A stretch of DNA of 64,000 nucleotides from Azoarcus indigens. GTDB lineage: Bacteria > Pseudomonadota > Gammaproteobacteria > Burkholderiales > Rhodocyclaceae. Positions 19,281 to 27,088 of the stretch are shown here, one piece after another. The stretch spans positions 1 through 64,000 of the forward strand of contig NZ_SNVV01000005.1 of assembly GCF_004361735.1 (NCBI RefSeq), given 5' to 3'. The number at the start of each line of letters is the position of its first letter. The first letter of the stretch is position 1. The notes beneath the pieces were generated by a model. It saw only the letters and a list, made by a program, of their open reading frames with translations, made no database searches and was not told where the DNA came from. The translations under genes were made by a program, and so were the position numbers.

Positions 19281-20299
19281 ATGCGCTTTCCAACCCCTTG
19301 CTGGAAGTGGACCGCCTGGCGGTCGAATTCCGCACCCGCGGCGGCACCGTGCGCGCGCTGGAGAACGTCAGCCTGGCGCTGGCCGAGGGCGAAACCGTGG
19401 GCCTGGTGGGCGAATCCGGCTCCGGCAAGTCGGTGCTGTCCTTCGCCGCCATGGGCATACAGGACGCGGCGGCGCGCATCACCGCCGGCGCCATCCGCTT
19501 CGCCGGGCAGGACCTGCTGGCGAAGAAAGGCGCGGCGATGAAGGCGCTGCGCGGCCGCGAGATGGCGATGATCTTCCAGAACCCGCGGGTGGCGCTGAAC
19601 CCCATCCGCCAGGTCGGCCGCCAGATCGAGGACGTGCTGGCGCGCCACACCGACCTGCTGCCGGCGGCCCGCCGCGCCCGTGCCATCGAATGCCTGGCCG
19701 AGGTGCGCATCCCCGACCCGGAGCGGCGCTACGCCGCCTATCCCTTCGAACTGTCCGGCGGCATGTGCCAGCGGGTGATGATCGCCATTGCCCTGGCCTG
19801 CAAGCCGCGCCTGCTGATCGCCGACGAGCCCACAACCGGGCTGGACGTGACCACCCAGGCGGCCATCATGCGGCTGGTGCGCGAGCTGTCCGCCGAGCGC
19901 CGCATGGCCACGCTGCTCATCACCCACGACCTCGGCATGGCGCGCGAGTACTGCGACCGCATCGCGGTGATGCACGCCGGCCACATCGTCGAGGTCGGCC
20001 CCACCGAGGCGCTGTTCGCCGCGCCCCGCCACCCCTATACCGAGCGCCTGATCGCCGCCACGCCGGTGGGCGCCGCCTCGCTCGCCGAACTGGCCGCCAT
20101 CGACGGCAACCTGCCCGACCTGCGCCGCGCCGACCTGCCGGCCTGCCGCTTCGCCGAGCGCTGCCCGCGCCGCGGCGCCGAGTGCGAACGGCCGCTGGCG
20201 CTGGCGCCGGCCGGGGCGTCGTCCGCTACCCATCTCATCGCCTGTCACCGCCCGCTCACCGCCGCTGCCACGGAGGCCCGCCATGCCGCATTTGCTTGA
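19277..20299 (+). CDS. ABC transporter ATP-binding protein (DppD-like)
   Basis: A 340-residue ATPase of the dipeptide-type importer. Walker A is GESGSGKS (about residues 47-54), the ABC signature is LSGGMCQRV, Walker B is [12 protein letters not shown], and the switch histidine is in LLITHDLG. The C-terminal oligopeptide/dipeptide transporter domain is present with its conserved cysteines ([17 protein letters not shown]); in relatives these bind an iron-sulfur cluster. It overlaps both neighbours (4 bp and 17 bp), so the transporter genes form one message. Confidence 0.94.
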   Translation: MNALSNPLLEVDRLAVEFRTRGGTVRALENVSLALAEGETVGLVGESGSGKSVLSFAAMGIQDAAARITAGAIRFAGQDLLAKKGAAMKALRGREMAMIFQNPRVALNPIRQVGRQIEDVLARHTDLLPAARRARAIECLAEVRIPDPERRYAAYPFELSGGMCQRVMIAIALACKPRLLIADEPTTGLDVTTQAAIMRLVRELSAERRMATLLITHDLGMAREYCDRIAVMHAGHIVEVGPTEALFAAPRHPYTERLIAATPVGAASLAELAAIDGNLPDLRRADLPACRFAERCPRRGAECERPLALAPAGASSATHLIACHRPLTAAATEARHAAFA

Positions 20300-21275
20300 G
20301 GCGATTTCGCTGAAGCGCCTGTTCCCGGTCAAGAAGGACGGCCAGACCCGTCAGCTGCACGCGGTGGATGGCATCGACTTCCACATCGCCCCGGGTGAAA
20401 CCGTGGGCCTGGTGGGCGAGTCCGGCTGCGGCAAATCCACCCTGGTGCGCCTGCTCACCCGCACGCTGGACCCGAGCGACGGCCAGGTGCGCTTCCGCAA
20501 CCGCGACATCGGCCTGGTGCGCTCGCGGGCGATGGCGCTGCACCCGCAGCGCAAGGACATCCAGATGGTGTTCCAGGACCCGACCGACAGCCTCAACCCA
20601 CGCTACACCGCGCGCCAGACCATCGCCGAGTCGGTGCGCCTGCTGTGCGGCCTGCGCGGCGCCGAGGCCGCCGCCCGGGTGGAAGAGGCCGCCGGCTGGG
20701 TGGGCCTGCCGCTGGCCTTGCTGGACCGCTACCCGCACCAGCTCTCCGGCGGCCAGAAGGCGCGGGTGGGCATCGCCCGCGCCATCGTCAGCCGGCCGGC
20801 GCTGCTGGTGCTGGACGAACCCACCGCGGCGCTGGACGTGTCGGTGCAGACGGTGATCCTGCAGCTGCTGGAGCGGCTCAAGCAGGAACTGCAGATGAGC
20901 TTCCTGTTCGTCTCCCACGACCTCAACGTCGTCCGCCTGCTGTGCGACCGGGTGCTGGTGATGTATCTCGGCCGGGTGGTGGAGGCGGGGCCGACGGATG
21001 CGGTATTCCATGCGCCTGCTCACCCCTATACTCGCGCCCTGATCGCTTCCTTGCCCGGTGGTCTCGCCGGCGGCCAGGCCAGTGCCGCCGACCTGCTGGT
21101 GGGTGGCGATCCGCAAAGCCCGATAGACCCCGACCCTAACCGCTGCCGCCTGCTCGGCCGCTGCCCGCGCGGGCTGGCCCGCTGCGGCGAGGTCGGGCCG
21201 CAACTCGAAGACATCGGCGGCGGCCGCCAGGTCGCCTGCCACTATCCCGCGGTGGTGCAACATGTCCGACAGTAA
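20283..21275 (+). CDS. ABC transporter ATP-binding protein (DppF-like)
   Basis: The 330-residue partner ATPase. Walker A is GESGCGKS (about residues 44-51), the signature is LSGGQKARV, Walker B is [12 protein letters not shown] and the H-loop is FVSHDLN. The C-terminal domain has the usual cysteine cluster ([14 protein letters not shown], about residues 285-298). It pairs with the DppD-like ATPase to energise uptake. Its start lies inside the end of the previous gene and its end overlaps the following regulator gene by 14 bp. Confidence 0.94.
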   Translation: MPHLLEAISLKRLFPVKKDGQTRQLHAVDGIDFHIAPGETVGLVGESGCGKSTLVRLLTRTLDPSDGQVRFRNRDIGLVRSRAMALHPQRKDIQMVFQDPTDSLNPRYTARQTIAESVRLLCGLRGAEAAARVEEAAGWVGLPLALLDRYPHQLSGGQKARVGIARAIVSRPALLVLDEPTAALDVSVQTVILQLLERLKQELQMSFLFVSHDLNVVRLLCDRVLVMYLGRVVEAGPTDAVFHAPAHPYTRALIASLPGGLAGGQASAADLLVGGDPQSPIDPDPNRCRLLGRCPRGLARCGEVGPQLEDIGGGRQVACHYPAVVQHVRQ

Positions 21276-21969
21276 ATCCGCCGCCGGCAAGGCCAACGCC
21301 CTGGCCGGCCAGATCTACCAGCGCCTCAAGGACGACATCTCCAACTTCGCCCTGCTGCCGGGCGACCGCTTCACCGAAACCGAGATGGCCGAGCGCTACG
21401 GCGTTTCCCGCACGCCGGTGCGCGACGCCCTCTACCGGTTGGAGCGCGAAGGCTATCTGCAGGTGGCCTTCCGCAGCGGCTGGAGCGTGCGCCCCTTCGA
21501 CTTCCACCGCTTCGACCAGCTCTACGACCTGCGCATCGTGCTGGAGCTGGCGGCGGTGGCGCGCATCTGCGAGGCCGAGCAGCCGGCCGATCTCTCCGCG
21601 CTGCAGGCCATCTGGTCGTTGCCGCGCGAGCAGCGCCTCACCGACGGCAAGCAGGTCGGCGAGCTGGACGAAGCCTTCCACCAGGGCCTCATCCTTGCCA
21701 CCGGCAACCTGGAGATGGCGCGGGTGCACCAGGAGGTGACCGACAAGATCCGCATCGTCCGCCGGCTGGACTTCACCCGCGCGCCACGCATCGACCTCAC
21801 CTACGACGAGCACCAGGAGGTGCTGCGCCTGCTCACCCAGCGCAAGGCCGCCCAGGCCGCCATCAACCTGCGCTCCCACATCGAGGCCAGCAAGGCCGAG
21901 GTGCACAAGATCACCCTGCACATGATCTACGAGGCGCGCCAGCGCGGGCTGGTGGGCGCGGCGGGCTGA
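21262..21969 (+). CDS. GntR-family (FCD) transcriptional regulator of the atzF operon
   Basis: A 235-residue repressor-type regulator. A winged helix-turn-helix spans residues about 12-78 (IYQRLKDDISNFALLPGD, then SRTPVRDALYRLEREGYL). An all-helical FCD ligand domain follows, with metal-binding-type residues (DEAFHQGLI, RSHIEASKAEV). It is the last gene of the atzF-transporter operon and overlaps the preceding ATPase gene. It therefore probably senses the imported compound or a breakdown product. The perfect inverted repeat at 13657-13684 is its likely operator, which would make the loop autoregulatory. Confidence 0.9.
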   Translation: MSDSKSAAGKANALAGQIYQRLKDDISNFALLPGDRFTETEMAERYGVSRTPVRDALYRLEREGYLQVAFRSGWSVRPFDFHRFDQLYDLRIVLELAAVARICEAEQPADLSALQAIWSLPREQRLTDGKQVGELDEAFHQGLILATGNLEMARVHQEVTDKIRIVRRLDFTRAPRIDLTYDEHQEVLRLLTQRKAAQAAINLRSHIEASKAEVHKITLHMIYEARQRGLVGAAG

Positions 21970-22000
21970 GCGCCGCCGTCGCAGTCTGCGCCTGGGGGAG

Positions 22001-22030
22001 GGCGGCACGCCGTGCAGGCGGCGTGCCGCC
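22001..22030 (+). terminator. Stem-loop after the atzF operon (weak terminator)
   Basis: GGCGGCACGCC (22001-22011) pairs perfectly with GGCGTGCCGCC (22020-22030) around an 8-base loop, about 30 bp beyond the regulator stop. No U-run follows, so it may act as a transcript end stabiliser or with Rho rather than as an intrinsic terminator. Confidence 0.4.
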
Positions 22031-22197
22031 GTCGAACTGCGCCACACCACGTGAAGGCCGGCTGGGCCACGGGCCGCGCCCACGCAGCATGACGCCTGCG
22101 CGGCAAGACGCCATGCCGCGCCGGAGCCGCAGCGCATCGGATATCGGGAAGACTGGAGCGCGCAGGACTTTGGCGCGGGGCGTGACGGTAGGCCCGC

Positions 22198-22743
22198 CTA
22201 TGAGCGCCCGGCAGAAGACGCCGGGCCAGGCGCGGAGGCCGTTGGCGAACTGCCCATCTGCACCACGGCCATGCCCAGCAGGATCAGCGCAATGCCCGCC
22301 ACCCGCCACCCGCCGGCAGGCTTGGGCGCCAGCCCCATCAAGCCATAGTGGTCGATCAGCAGCGACGCCAGCATCTGGCCCGCGATCACGCTGACGATGA
22401 AGCCGGCTGCGCCCAGCCTGGGCGTCAGCATGAGTGCGGCGGTGACATAGGCCACGCCAGCCACGCCGCCCAGCCACCACCACGCTGGCCCCTGCGCCGC
22501 AGTACCCAAAGCCGGCGCCGGGACGCGCATCAGCATCATCAAAGGCAGGACGACGAGCACGCTGACACCCAGCGAAGCCAAGGTGGCCCACAGCGGATGC
22601 CCCAGTGCCCGTCCCAATGCGGCGTTGCTCGCGGCTTGGAAGGGCACGGCAGCCCCCGCCGCCACGGCAATCGCCATTGGAAACACGGCGGGAAAAGAAG
22701 ATGGCCCTTGCATACGAGAACGCCTCACTGCAGATGAAAACAT
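22198..22743 (-). CDS. YdcZ/DUF606-type DMT transporter
   Basis: A protein of 171-181 residues with about five hydrophobic segments and the YdcZ (DUF606) pattern: an early AGAAVPFQAASNAALGRALG segment, then WWWLGGVAGVAYVTAALMLTPRLGAAGFI, and the close GGWRVAGIALILLGMAV. These are small members of the drug/metabolite transporter superfamily with unknown substrates. An internal ATG at 22713 gives a more typical N-terminus (171 residues) and may be the true start. It is divergent from a LysR gene at 22809, which probably controls it. Confidence 0.8.
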   Translation of the reverse strand: MFSSAVRRSRMQGPSSFPAVFPMAIAVAAGAAVPFQAASNAALGRALGHPLWATLASLGVSVLVVLPLMMLMRVPAPALGTAAQGPAWWWLGGVAGVAYVTAALMLTPRLGAAGFIVSVIAGQMLASLLIDHYGLMGLAPKPAGGWRVAGIALILLGMAVVQMGSSPTASAPGPASSAGRS

Positions 22744-22808
22744 GGCGCATGCTCAGGTATTTTTATAATGAATGGAAATTCTTATTTTGACTGTATATCA
22801 TTCGTTTC
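22744..22808. promoter_or_regulatory. AT-rich divergent control region (YdcZ-type gene / LysR gene)
   Basis: These 65 bp are markedly AT-rich compared with the rest of the window. They contain TATAATG near 22764 and a dispersed GAATG...CATTC pair, fitting a shared promoter and LysR binding region between the two divergent genes. The exact box is not clear by eye. Confidence 0.45.
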
Positions 22809-23732
22809 ATGGATGATCTACGGCGCATTGACCTCAATCTGCTGCTGACGCTTCATGCCTTGCTGGCGGAAAAGCACGTCACCCGGGCAGCGTTGCGGCT
22901 GCACAAAAGCCAGCCGGCGGTCAGCCATGCGCTGGCGCAGTTGCGGGAGACCTTCAAAGACCCCTTGCTGACCCGGCGCGGCGCAGGCATGGCGTTGACG
23001 CCGCGCGCCCAGGATTTGCTGCTGCCCTTGGAGGCGGCTCTCCAGCAGCTCAACGGGCTGCTGCACGAGGGGGCTTTCGACCCTGGCCAGGCGGTGCGCC
23101 GCTTTCGCCTTGCCATGTCCGACTATGCGGCCCACCTCGTTCTGCCCACGCTGGTAAAACGGTTGCGCGATCAGGCGCCCGGCATCGACATGGTTGTATG
23201 CCAGGCCAGTCGTGAAGCCATGCTGGCCCAACTCGCGGACGGCGAGATCGACCTGGGCCTTGGCGTATTTCCGGACACTGCGAGCGGCATCGTCGTCGAA
23301 ACCCTGTTCGAGGAGCATTTCGTCAGCGTTGCGGACAAACGCTCGCTGCCGCCGCGCGGCAAGCTGGCGCTGGACAAATGGCTGGCGCGTCCGCATGTGC
23401 TGGTTGCCACGAGGCCGGACACCGAAAATGAGATCGACGCTGCGCTGGCCGCTCAAGGGCGGCACAGGCGCATTGCGCTGGTCCTGCCGCATTGGCGCGC
23501 TTCGACCGAAGTGCTGGCGGGTACCGATCTGATCCTGACCGTTGCCAGCCGCACGCTGGACCATCTGCCTGATGAGCAAGGGCTGACGCGCTTCACGCCG
23601 CCGTTCGAACTGCCCGGCTTTGCATTCCAGCAAGCGTGGCATGTGCGCCGAGAAGCCGATTCCGCACATCACTGGTTCAGAAGCGTAGTCATGGATTGCA
23701 GCCGGCCCATCCAGCAGGTCGCGAGGAAATAG
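22809..23732 (+). CDS. LysR-family transcriptional regulator (NodD/NahR-like subgroup)
   Basis: A 307-residue LysR regulator. The N-terminus DLRRIDLNLLLTLHALLAEK and the reading helix SQPAVSHALAQLRETFKDPL with LLTRRGAGMALTPRA are typical of the NodD/NahR/LinR subgroup. The effector domain follows from about residue 95 (FRLAMSDYAAHLVLPTLVKRL). It is divergent from the YdcZ-type transporter at 22743 across an AT-rich 65-bp region and is the likely regulator of that gene. Inducer unknown. Confidence 0.9.
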   Translation: MDDLRRIDLNLLLTLHALLAEKHVTRAALRLHKSQPAVSHALAQLRETFKDPLLTRRGAGMALTPRAQDLLLPLEAALQQLNGLLHEGAFDPGQAVRRFRLAMSDYAAHLVLPTLVKRLRDQAPGIDMVVCQASREAMLAQLADGEIDLGLGVFPDTASGIVVETLFEEHFVSVADKRSLPPRGKLALDKWLARPHVLVATRPDTENEIDAALAAQGRHRRIALVLPHWRASTEVLAGTDLILTVASRTLDHLPDEQGLTRFTPPFELPGFAFQQAWHVRREADSAHHWFRSVVMDCSRPIQQVARK

Positions 23733-23901
23733 GCGGCCTCATAAGGGAGGGCCGCGCTGGCACCCCATCTCCCAGGGAGAGCCGCCACCGCGCGCTGTCG
23801 CGGCAAGCTGCTTGCCCAGCCGCTGTTCCATCGCCGGCCGCCCAGGCACCCGACCGGGCCTATTCCCATGACGCTGGCGCGGCTATCACTCAAACGATTT
23901 T

Positions 23902-23940
23902 TTGACAAGTGAAAAGTGGCGATACTATGATCCAGATCAA
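23902..23940 (+). promoter_or_regulatory. gbsR-cydAB promoter with an overlapping FNR/ANR-like box
   Basis: TTGACA at 23902-23907 and TATGAT at 23926-23931 form a sigma-70 promoter with an 18-bp spacer, about 50 bp before the start codon at 23980. The sequence ATGATCCAGATCAA (23927-23940) differs in one base from the FNR/ANR consensus TTGAT-N4-ATCAA. It overlaps the -10 element and start site, a position from which such regulators repress. Confidence 0.65.
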
Positions 23941-23979
23941 ATTTTCAGAGTTTTTTGAAATTTGAAAAGGACAAGAAAT

Positions 23980-24618
23980 ATGTCGCCACTGATCCAGTCT
24001 TTCGTCCTCCACTTCGGTGAGATGGGCAGCCGCTGGGGTATCAACCGCACCGTCGGCCAGATCTACGCGTTGCTCTACGTCTCGGAAAAGCCGCTGAACG
24101 CGGACGAGATCGCCGAAGAGCTGGCCTTCTCCCGCTCCAACGTCAGCATCGGCCTGAAAGAGCTGCAGGCGTGGCGGCTGGTGAAGCTGCAGCACTTCCC
24201 GGGCGACCGCCGGGAGTATTTCTCCACCCCGGAAGACATCTGGGCCATCTTCCGCCTGCTGGCGGAGGAGCGGCAGAAGCGCGAGGTGGAGCCGACGCTG
24301 ACCATGCTGCGCGGCGCGCTGATGGAATCCCCGGCCAATGCCGCCGAGCGCCACGCCCAGGCGCGCATGCAGGCGATGTACGACCTCATCGAACTCATCA
24401 CCAGCTGGTTCGCCGAGATCCAGAAGCTGGACGCCGAAACCCTGCAGCGGCTGATGAAGCTGGGCTCGCGGGTGCAGAAGCTGCTGCAGATCACCCAGTC
24501 GCTGGCGCGCTTCACCCACCGCGACGGCGGCGACAAGGAGGCGAAGGCGGAGAGCCGCGCCGCCCGGCCGGACGACGACGAGCCCGGCACCGGCGGCAAC
24601 GAAGGGGAGGCACGCTGA
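23980..24618 (+). CDS. GbsR/MarR-family transcriptional regulator
   Basis: A 212-residue regulator. The winged helix region (INRTVGQIYALLYVSEKPLN, then LAFSRSNVSIGLKELQAWRLV, about residues 20-75) is that of the GbsR branch of MarR-like proteins. A helical C-terminal region and a charged, disordered tail rich in Asp/Glu/Arg follow. I chose the ATG at 23980, spaced correctly from AAAAGGA; the TTG 18 bp upstream is less likely. Its stop overlaps the cydA start (TGATG), so it is co-transcribed with the oxidase genes and is probably their autogenous regulator. Confidence 0.85.
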   Translation: MSPLIQSFVLHFGEMGSRWGINRTVGQIYALLYVSEKPLNADEIAEELAFSRSNVSIGLKELQAWRLVKLQHFPGDRREYFSTPEDIWAIFRLLAEERQKREVEPTLTMLRGALMESPANAAERHAQARMQAMYDLIELITSWFAEIQKLDAETLQRLMKLGSRVQKLLQITQSLARFTHRDGGDKEAKAESRAARPDDDEPGTGGNEGEAR

Positions 24619-25961
24619 TGGACCTCGATCCTGTCGTTCTGGCGCGCATCCAGTTCGGCGCCAACATCACCTTCCACATCCTCTTCCCCACCATCAGCAT
24701 CGCGCTCGGCTGGGTGTTGCTGTACTTCAAGCGCCGCTACGACCGCAGCGGCGACGAGGCGTGGATGGACGCCTACGGCTTCTGGGTCAAGGTGTTTGCG
24801 CTCACCTTCGCCCTCGGCGTGGTCAGCGGCATCACCATGAGCTTCCAGTTCGGCACCAACTGGCCGGGCTACATGCAGACGGTGGGCAACATCGCCGGGC
24901 CGCTGCTGGCTTACGAGATCCTCACCGCCTTCTTCCTGGAGGCCACCTTCCTCGGCGTGATGCTGTTCGGCCGCCGCAGGGTGTCCAACCGGGTGCATAC
25001 GCTGGCGACGCTGCTGGTGGCGCTGGGCACAACCGCCTCGGCATTCTGGATCCTGGCGCTGAACTCCTGGATGCAGACGCCGGCCGGCTTCGAAATGGTG
25101 AACGGCCAGGCCATCATCACCGATTGGTGGGCGGCGGTGTTCAACCCCTCGCTGCCCTACCGGCTGACGCACATGCTGATCGCCTCCGGCCTCACCGTCT
25201 CCTTCCTCGTCGCCGGCCTGTCGGCCTATCGCCGGCTGAAGGGCGATGAATCCGGCGGTGTCACCCGGGCGCTGCGCACCGGCGTGTTCGCCGCCGCCCT
25301 GCTGATTCCGCTGCAGATCGCGGTCGGCGACTTCCACGGCCTCAACACCCTGCATCACCAGCCGGCCAAGATCGCCGCGGTGGAAGGGGTGTGGGAGACC
25401 GAGCGCGGCGCGCCGCTGACGCTGTTCGCGCTGCCCAACGAGGCCGGGCGCCGCAATGACTACGCCATCGTCGTGCCCAAGCTCGCCAGCCTCATCCTGA
25501 CCCACGAGTGGGATGGCGAGATCCGCGGTCTCAATGAATTCGAGGGCGCCCATCCGCCGGTGGCCAAGGTGTTCTGGGCCTTCCGGGTGATGGTGGGCGT
25601 GGGCGTGCTGATGCTGGTCTGTTCCTGGTTCGCCGCCTGGCAGCTGCGCCGTGGCGGCCTGTCGCGCGGCGGCCTGCGGCTGCTGGTGGGCATGAGCTTC
25701 TCCGGCTGGGTGGCGACGGTGGCCGGCTGGTACGTCACCGAGATCGGCCGCCAGCCCTGGCTGGTGCAGGGCGTGCTGACCACCGCCGATGCCGCCGGCA
25801 CGGTGCCCGCCGGCATGATCGCCACCTCGCTGGCGATGTACCTCACCCTCTATGCGGCGCTGCTGCTGGCCTACGTCTCGGTGCTGTTCCACCTCGCCCG
25901 CAAGGCCGGCAAGCCGGACCCGGCCGCCGCCCGCTACCTCGCCAAGGAGATGCCACAATGA
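24618..25961 (+). CDS. cydA: Cytochrome bd-type quinol oxidase subunit I (short Q-loop, CIO-like)
   Basis: Catalytic subunit that oxidises ubiquinol and reduces O2 to water with hemes b558, b595 and d in the inner membrane. Visible ligands are His20 (heme b595/d side), His185 and the methionine in FWAFRVMVGVG (b558). The conserved acids of ILTAFFLEATFLG and the motif GRQPW are present. The quinol site has the GDFHGLNTLHHQPAKIAA signature. At 447 residues the Q-loop is short, as in the cyanide-insensitive oxidases (CioA) of pseudomonads and many betaproteobacteria. It starts inside the gbsR stop and overlaps cydB by 4 bp. Confidence 0.95.
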   Translation: MDLDPVVLARIQFGANITFHILFPTISIALGWVLLYFKRRYDRSGDEAWMDAYGFWVKVFALTFALGVVSGITMSFQFGTNWPGYMQTVGNIAGPLLAYEILTAFFLEATFLGVMLFGRRRVSNRVHTLATLLVALGTTASAFWILALNSWMQTPAGFEMVNGQAIITDWWAAVFNPSLPYRLTHMLIASGLTVSFLVAGLSAYRRLKGDESGGVTRALRTGVFAAALLIPLQIAVGDFHGLNTLHHQPAKIAAVEGVWETERGAPLTLFALPNEAGRRNDYAIVVPKLASLILTHEWDGEIRGLNEFEGAHPPVAKVFWAFRVMVGVGVLMLVCSWFAAWQLRRGGLSRGGLRLLVGMSFSGWVATVAGWYVTEIGRQPWLVQGVLTTADAAGTVPAGMIATSLAMYLTLYAALLLAYVSVLFHLARKAGKPDPAAARYLAKEMPQ

Positions 25962-26968
25962 CGCCCGAGTACTGGTTGCCGGTGGTGTTCGCCGGCCTGA
26001 TGGCCATCGCCCTGCTGGCCTATGTGATCCTCGACGGCTACGACCTCGGCGTCGGCCTGCTGCTGCCGCTGGGCGACGAGGAGGAGAAGGATCTGATGAT
26101 CGCCTCCATCGGCCCCTTCTGGGATGCCAACGAGACCTGGCTGGTGCTGGGCATCGGCCTGCTGCTGGTGGCCTTTCCGCTGGCCAACGGCATCATCCTC
26201 GGCGCGCTCTACCTGCCGGTGGCGGCCATGCTCGCCGGCCTGATCCTGCGCGGCGTGGCCTTCGATTTCCGCGTCAAGGCGCAGGACAGCCACAAGCCTT
26301 GGTGGAACGCCACCTTCGCCGCCGGCTCGCTGATCGCCGCGCTGGCGCAGGGCGTGATGCTGGGCCGCTTCCTCACCGGCTTCGCGCCGGGCGCCGCCGC
26401 CTGGGCCTTCGCCGCCCTGGTCGCCATCGGCCTCACCGCCGGCTATGCGCTGCTGGGCGCCGGCTGGCTGGTGATGAAGAGCGAAGGCCGGCTGCAGGCG
26501 CGGGCGCTGGCCTGGGCGCGGCCGGCGGTATGGGGCGCGGCGCTGGGTGTGGCGGCGGTGTCGGTGGCGACGCCGCTGGTGAGCGAGCGCATTGCCGCCA
26601 AGTGGTTCGAGCTGCCGGAGTTCTTCCTGCTGCTGCCGGTGCCGGCGGCCACGGTGGTGCTGTTCGCGGTGCTCGTCGTCAGCCTGCCGCGGCTGGCGCG
26701 GCGCCAGGCGGCGGGCAACGACAACGGCTGCTGGCTGCCTTTCGCCGCGGCCATCGGCATCTTCCTGCTCGCCTTCCACGGGCTGGCTTACAGCGTATTT
26801 CCGCAGATCGTCATCGACCAGCTCGACATCTGGCAGGCTGCCGCCCATCCGCAGGGGCTGAAGGTGATCCTGGCGGGCGCGCTGGTGGTGCTGCCGGCCA
26901 TCTTCGCTTACACCGCGTTCGCATACCGGGTGTTCTGGGGCAAGACGCGGGAACTCTCCTACCAGTAG
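25958..26968 (+). CDS. cydB: Cytochrome bd-type quinol oxidase subunit II
   Basis: A 336-residue membrane partner of subunit I, needed for heme d assembly and stability of the complex. It begins with the family pattern LMAIALLAYVILDGYDLGVG and continues with IGPFWDANETWLVLGIGLLL and RGVAFDFRVKAQD. The start overlaps the cydA stop (ATGA). No obvious CydX-like small subunit gene follows before the terminator at 26986; the space is only 17 bp. The downstream gene is an ABC transporter behind its own start region. Confidence 0.95.
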   Translation: MTPEYWLPVVFAGLMAIALLAYVILDGYDLGVGLLLPLGDEEEKDLMIASIGPFWDANETWLVLGIGLLLVAFPLANGIILGALYLPVAAMLAGLILRGVAFDFRVKAQDSHKPWWNATFAAGSLIAALAQGVMLGRFLTGFAPGAAAWAFAALVAIGLTAGYALLGAGWLVMKSEGRLQARALAWARPAVWGAALGVAAVSVATPLVSERIAAKWFELPEFFLLLPVPAATVVLFAVLVVSLPRLARRQAAGNDNGCWLPFAAAIGIFLLAFHGLAYSVFPQIVIDQLDIWQAAAHPQGLKVILAGALVVLPAIFAYTAFAYRVFWGKTRELSYQ

Positions 26969-26985
26969 AATCGTCAGTTGTGAAA

Positions 26986-27027
26986 ACCGGGGGCGGGCTC
27001 CACAAGAGCTCGCCCCCGGTCGTTTTC
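26986..27027 (+). terminator. Rho-independent terminator of gbsR-cydAB
   Basis: A 15-bp stem (26986-27000 with 27006-27020, one G-U wobble) around a 5-base loop is followed by CGTTTTCTTC. The position, 17 bp after the cydB stop, marks the end of the oxidase operon and separates it from the ABC exporter gene. Confidence 0.88.
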
Positions 27028-27088
27028 TTCGTCGCCGCGGACCTTGTGAAATGCCGCCCGCCGCGCGCCGCTGCCGGAGACTTGTGCC

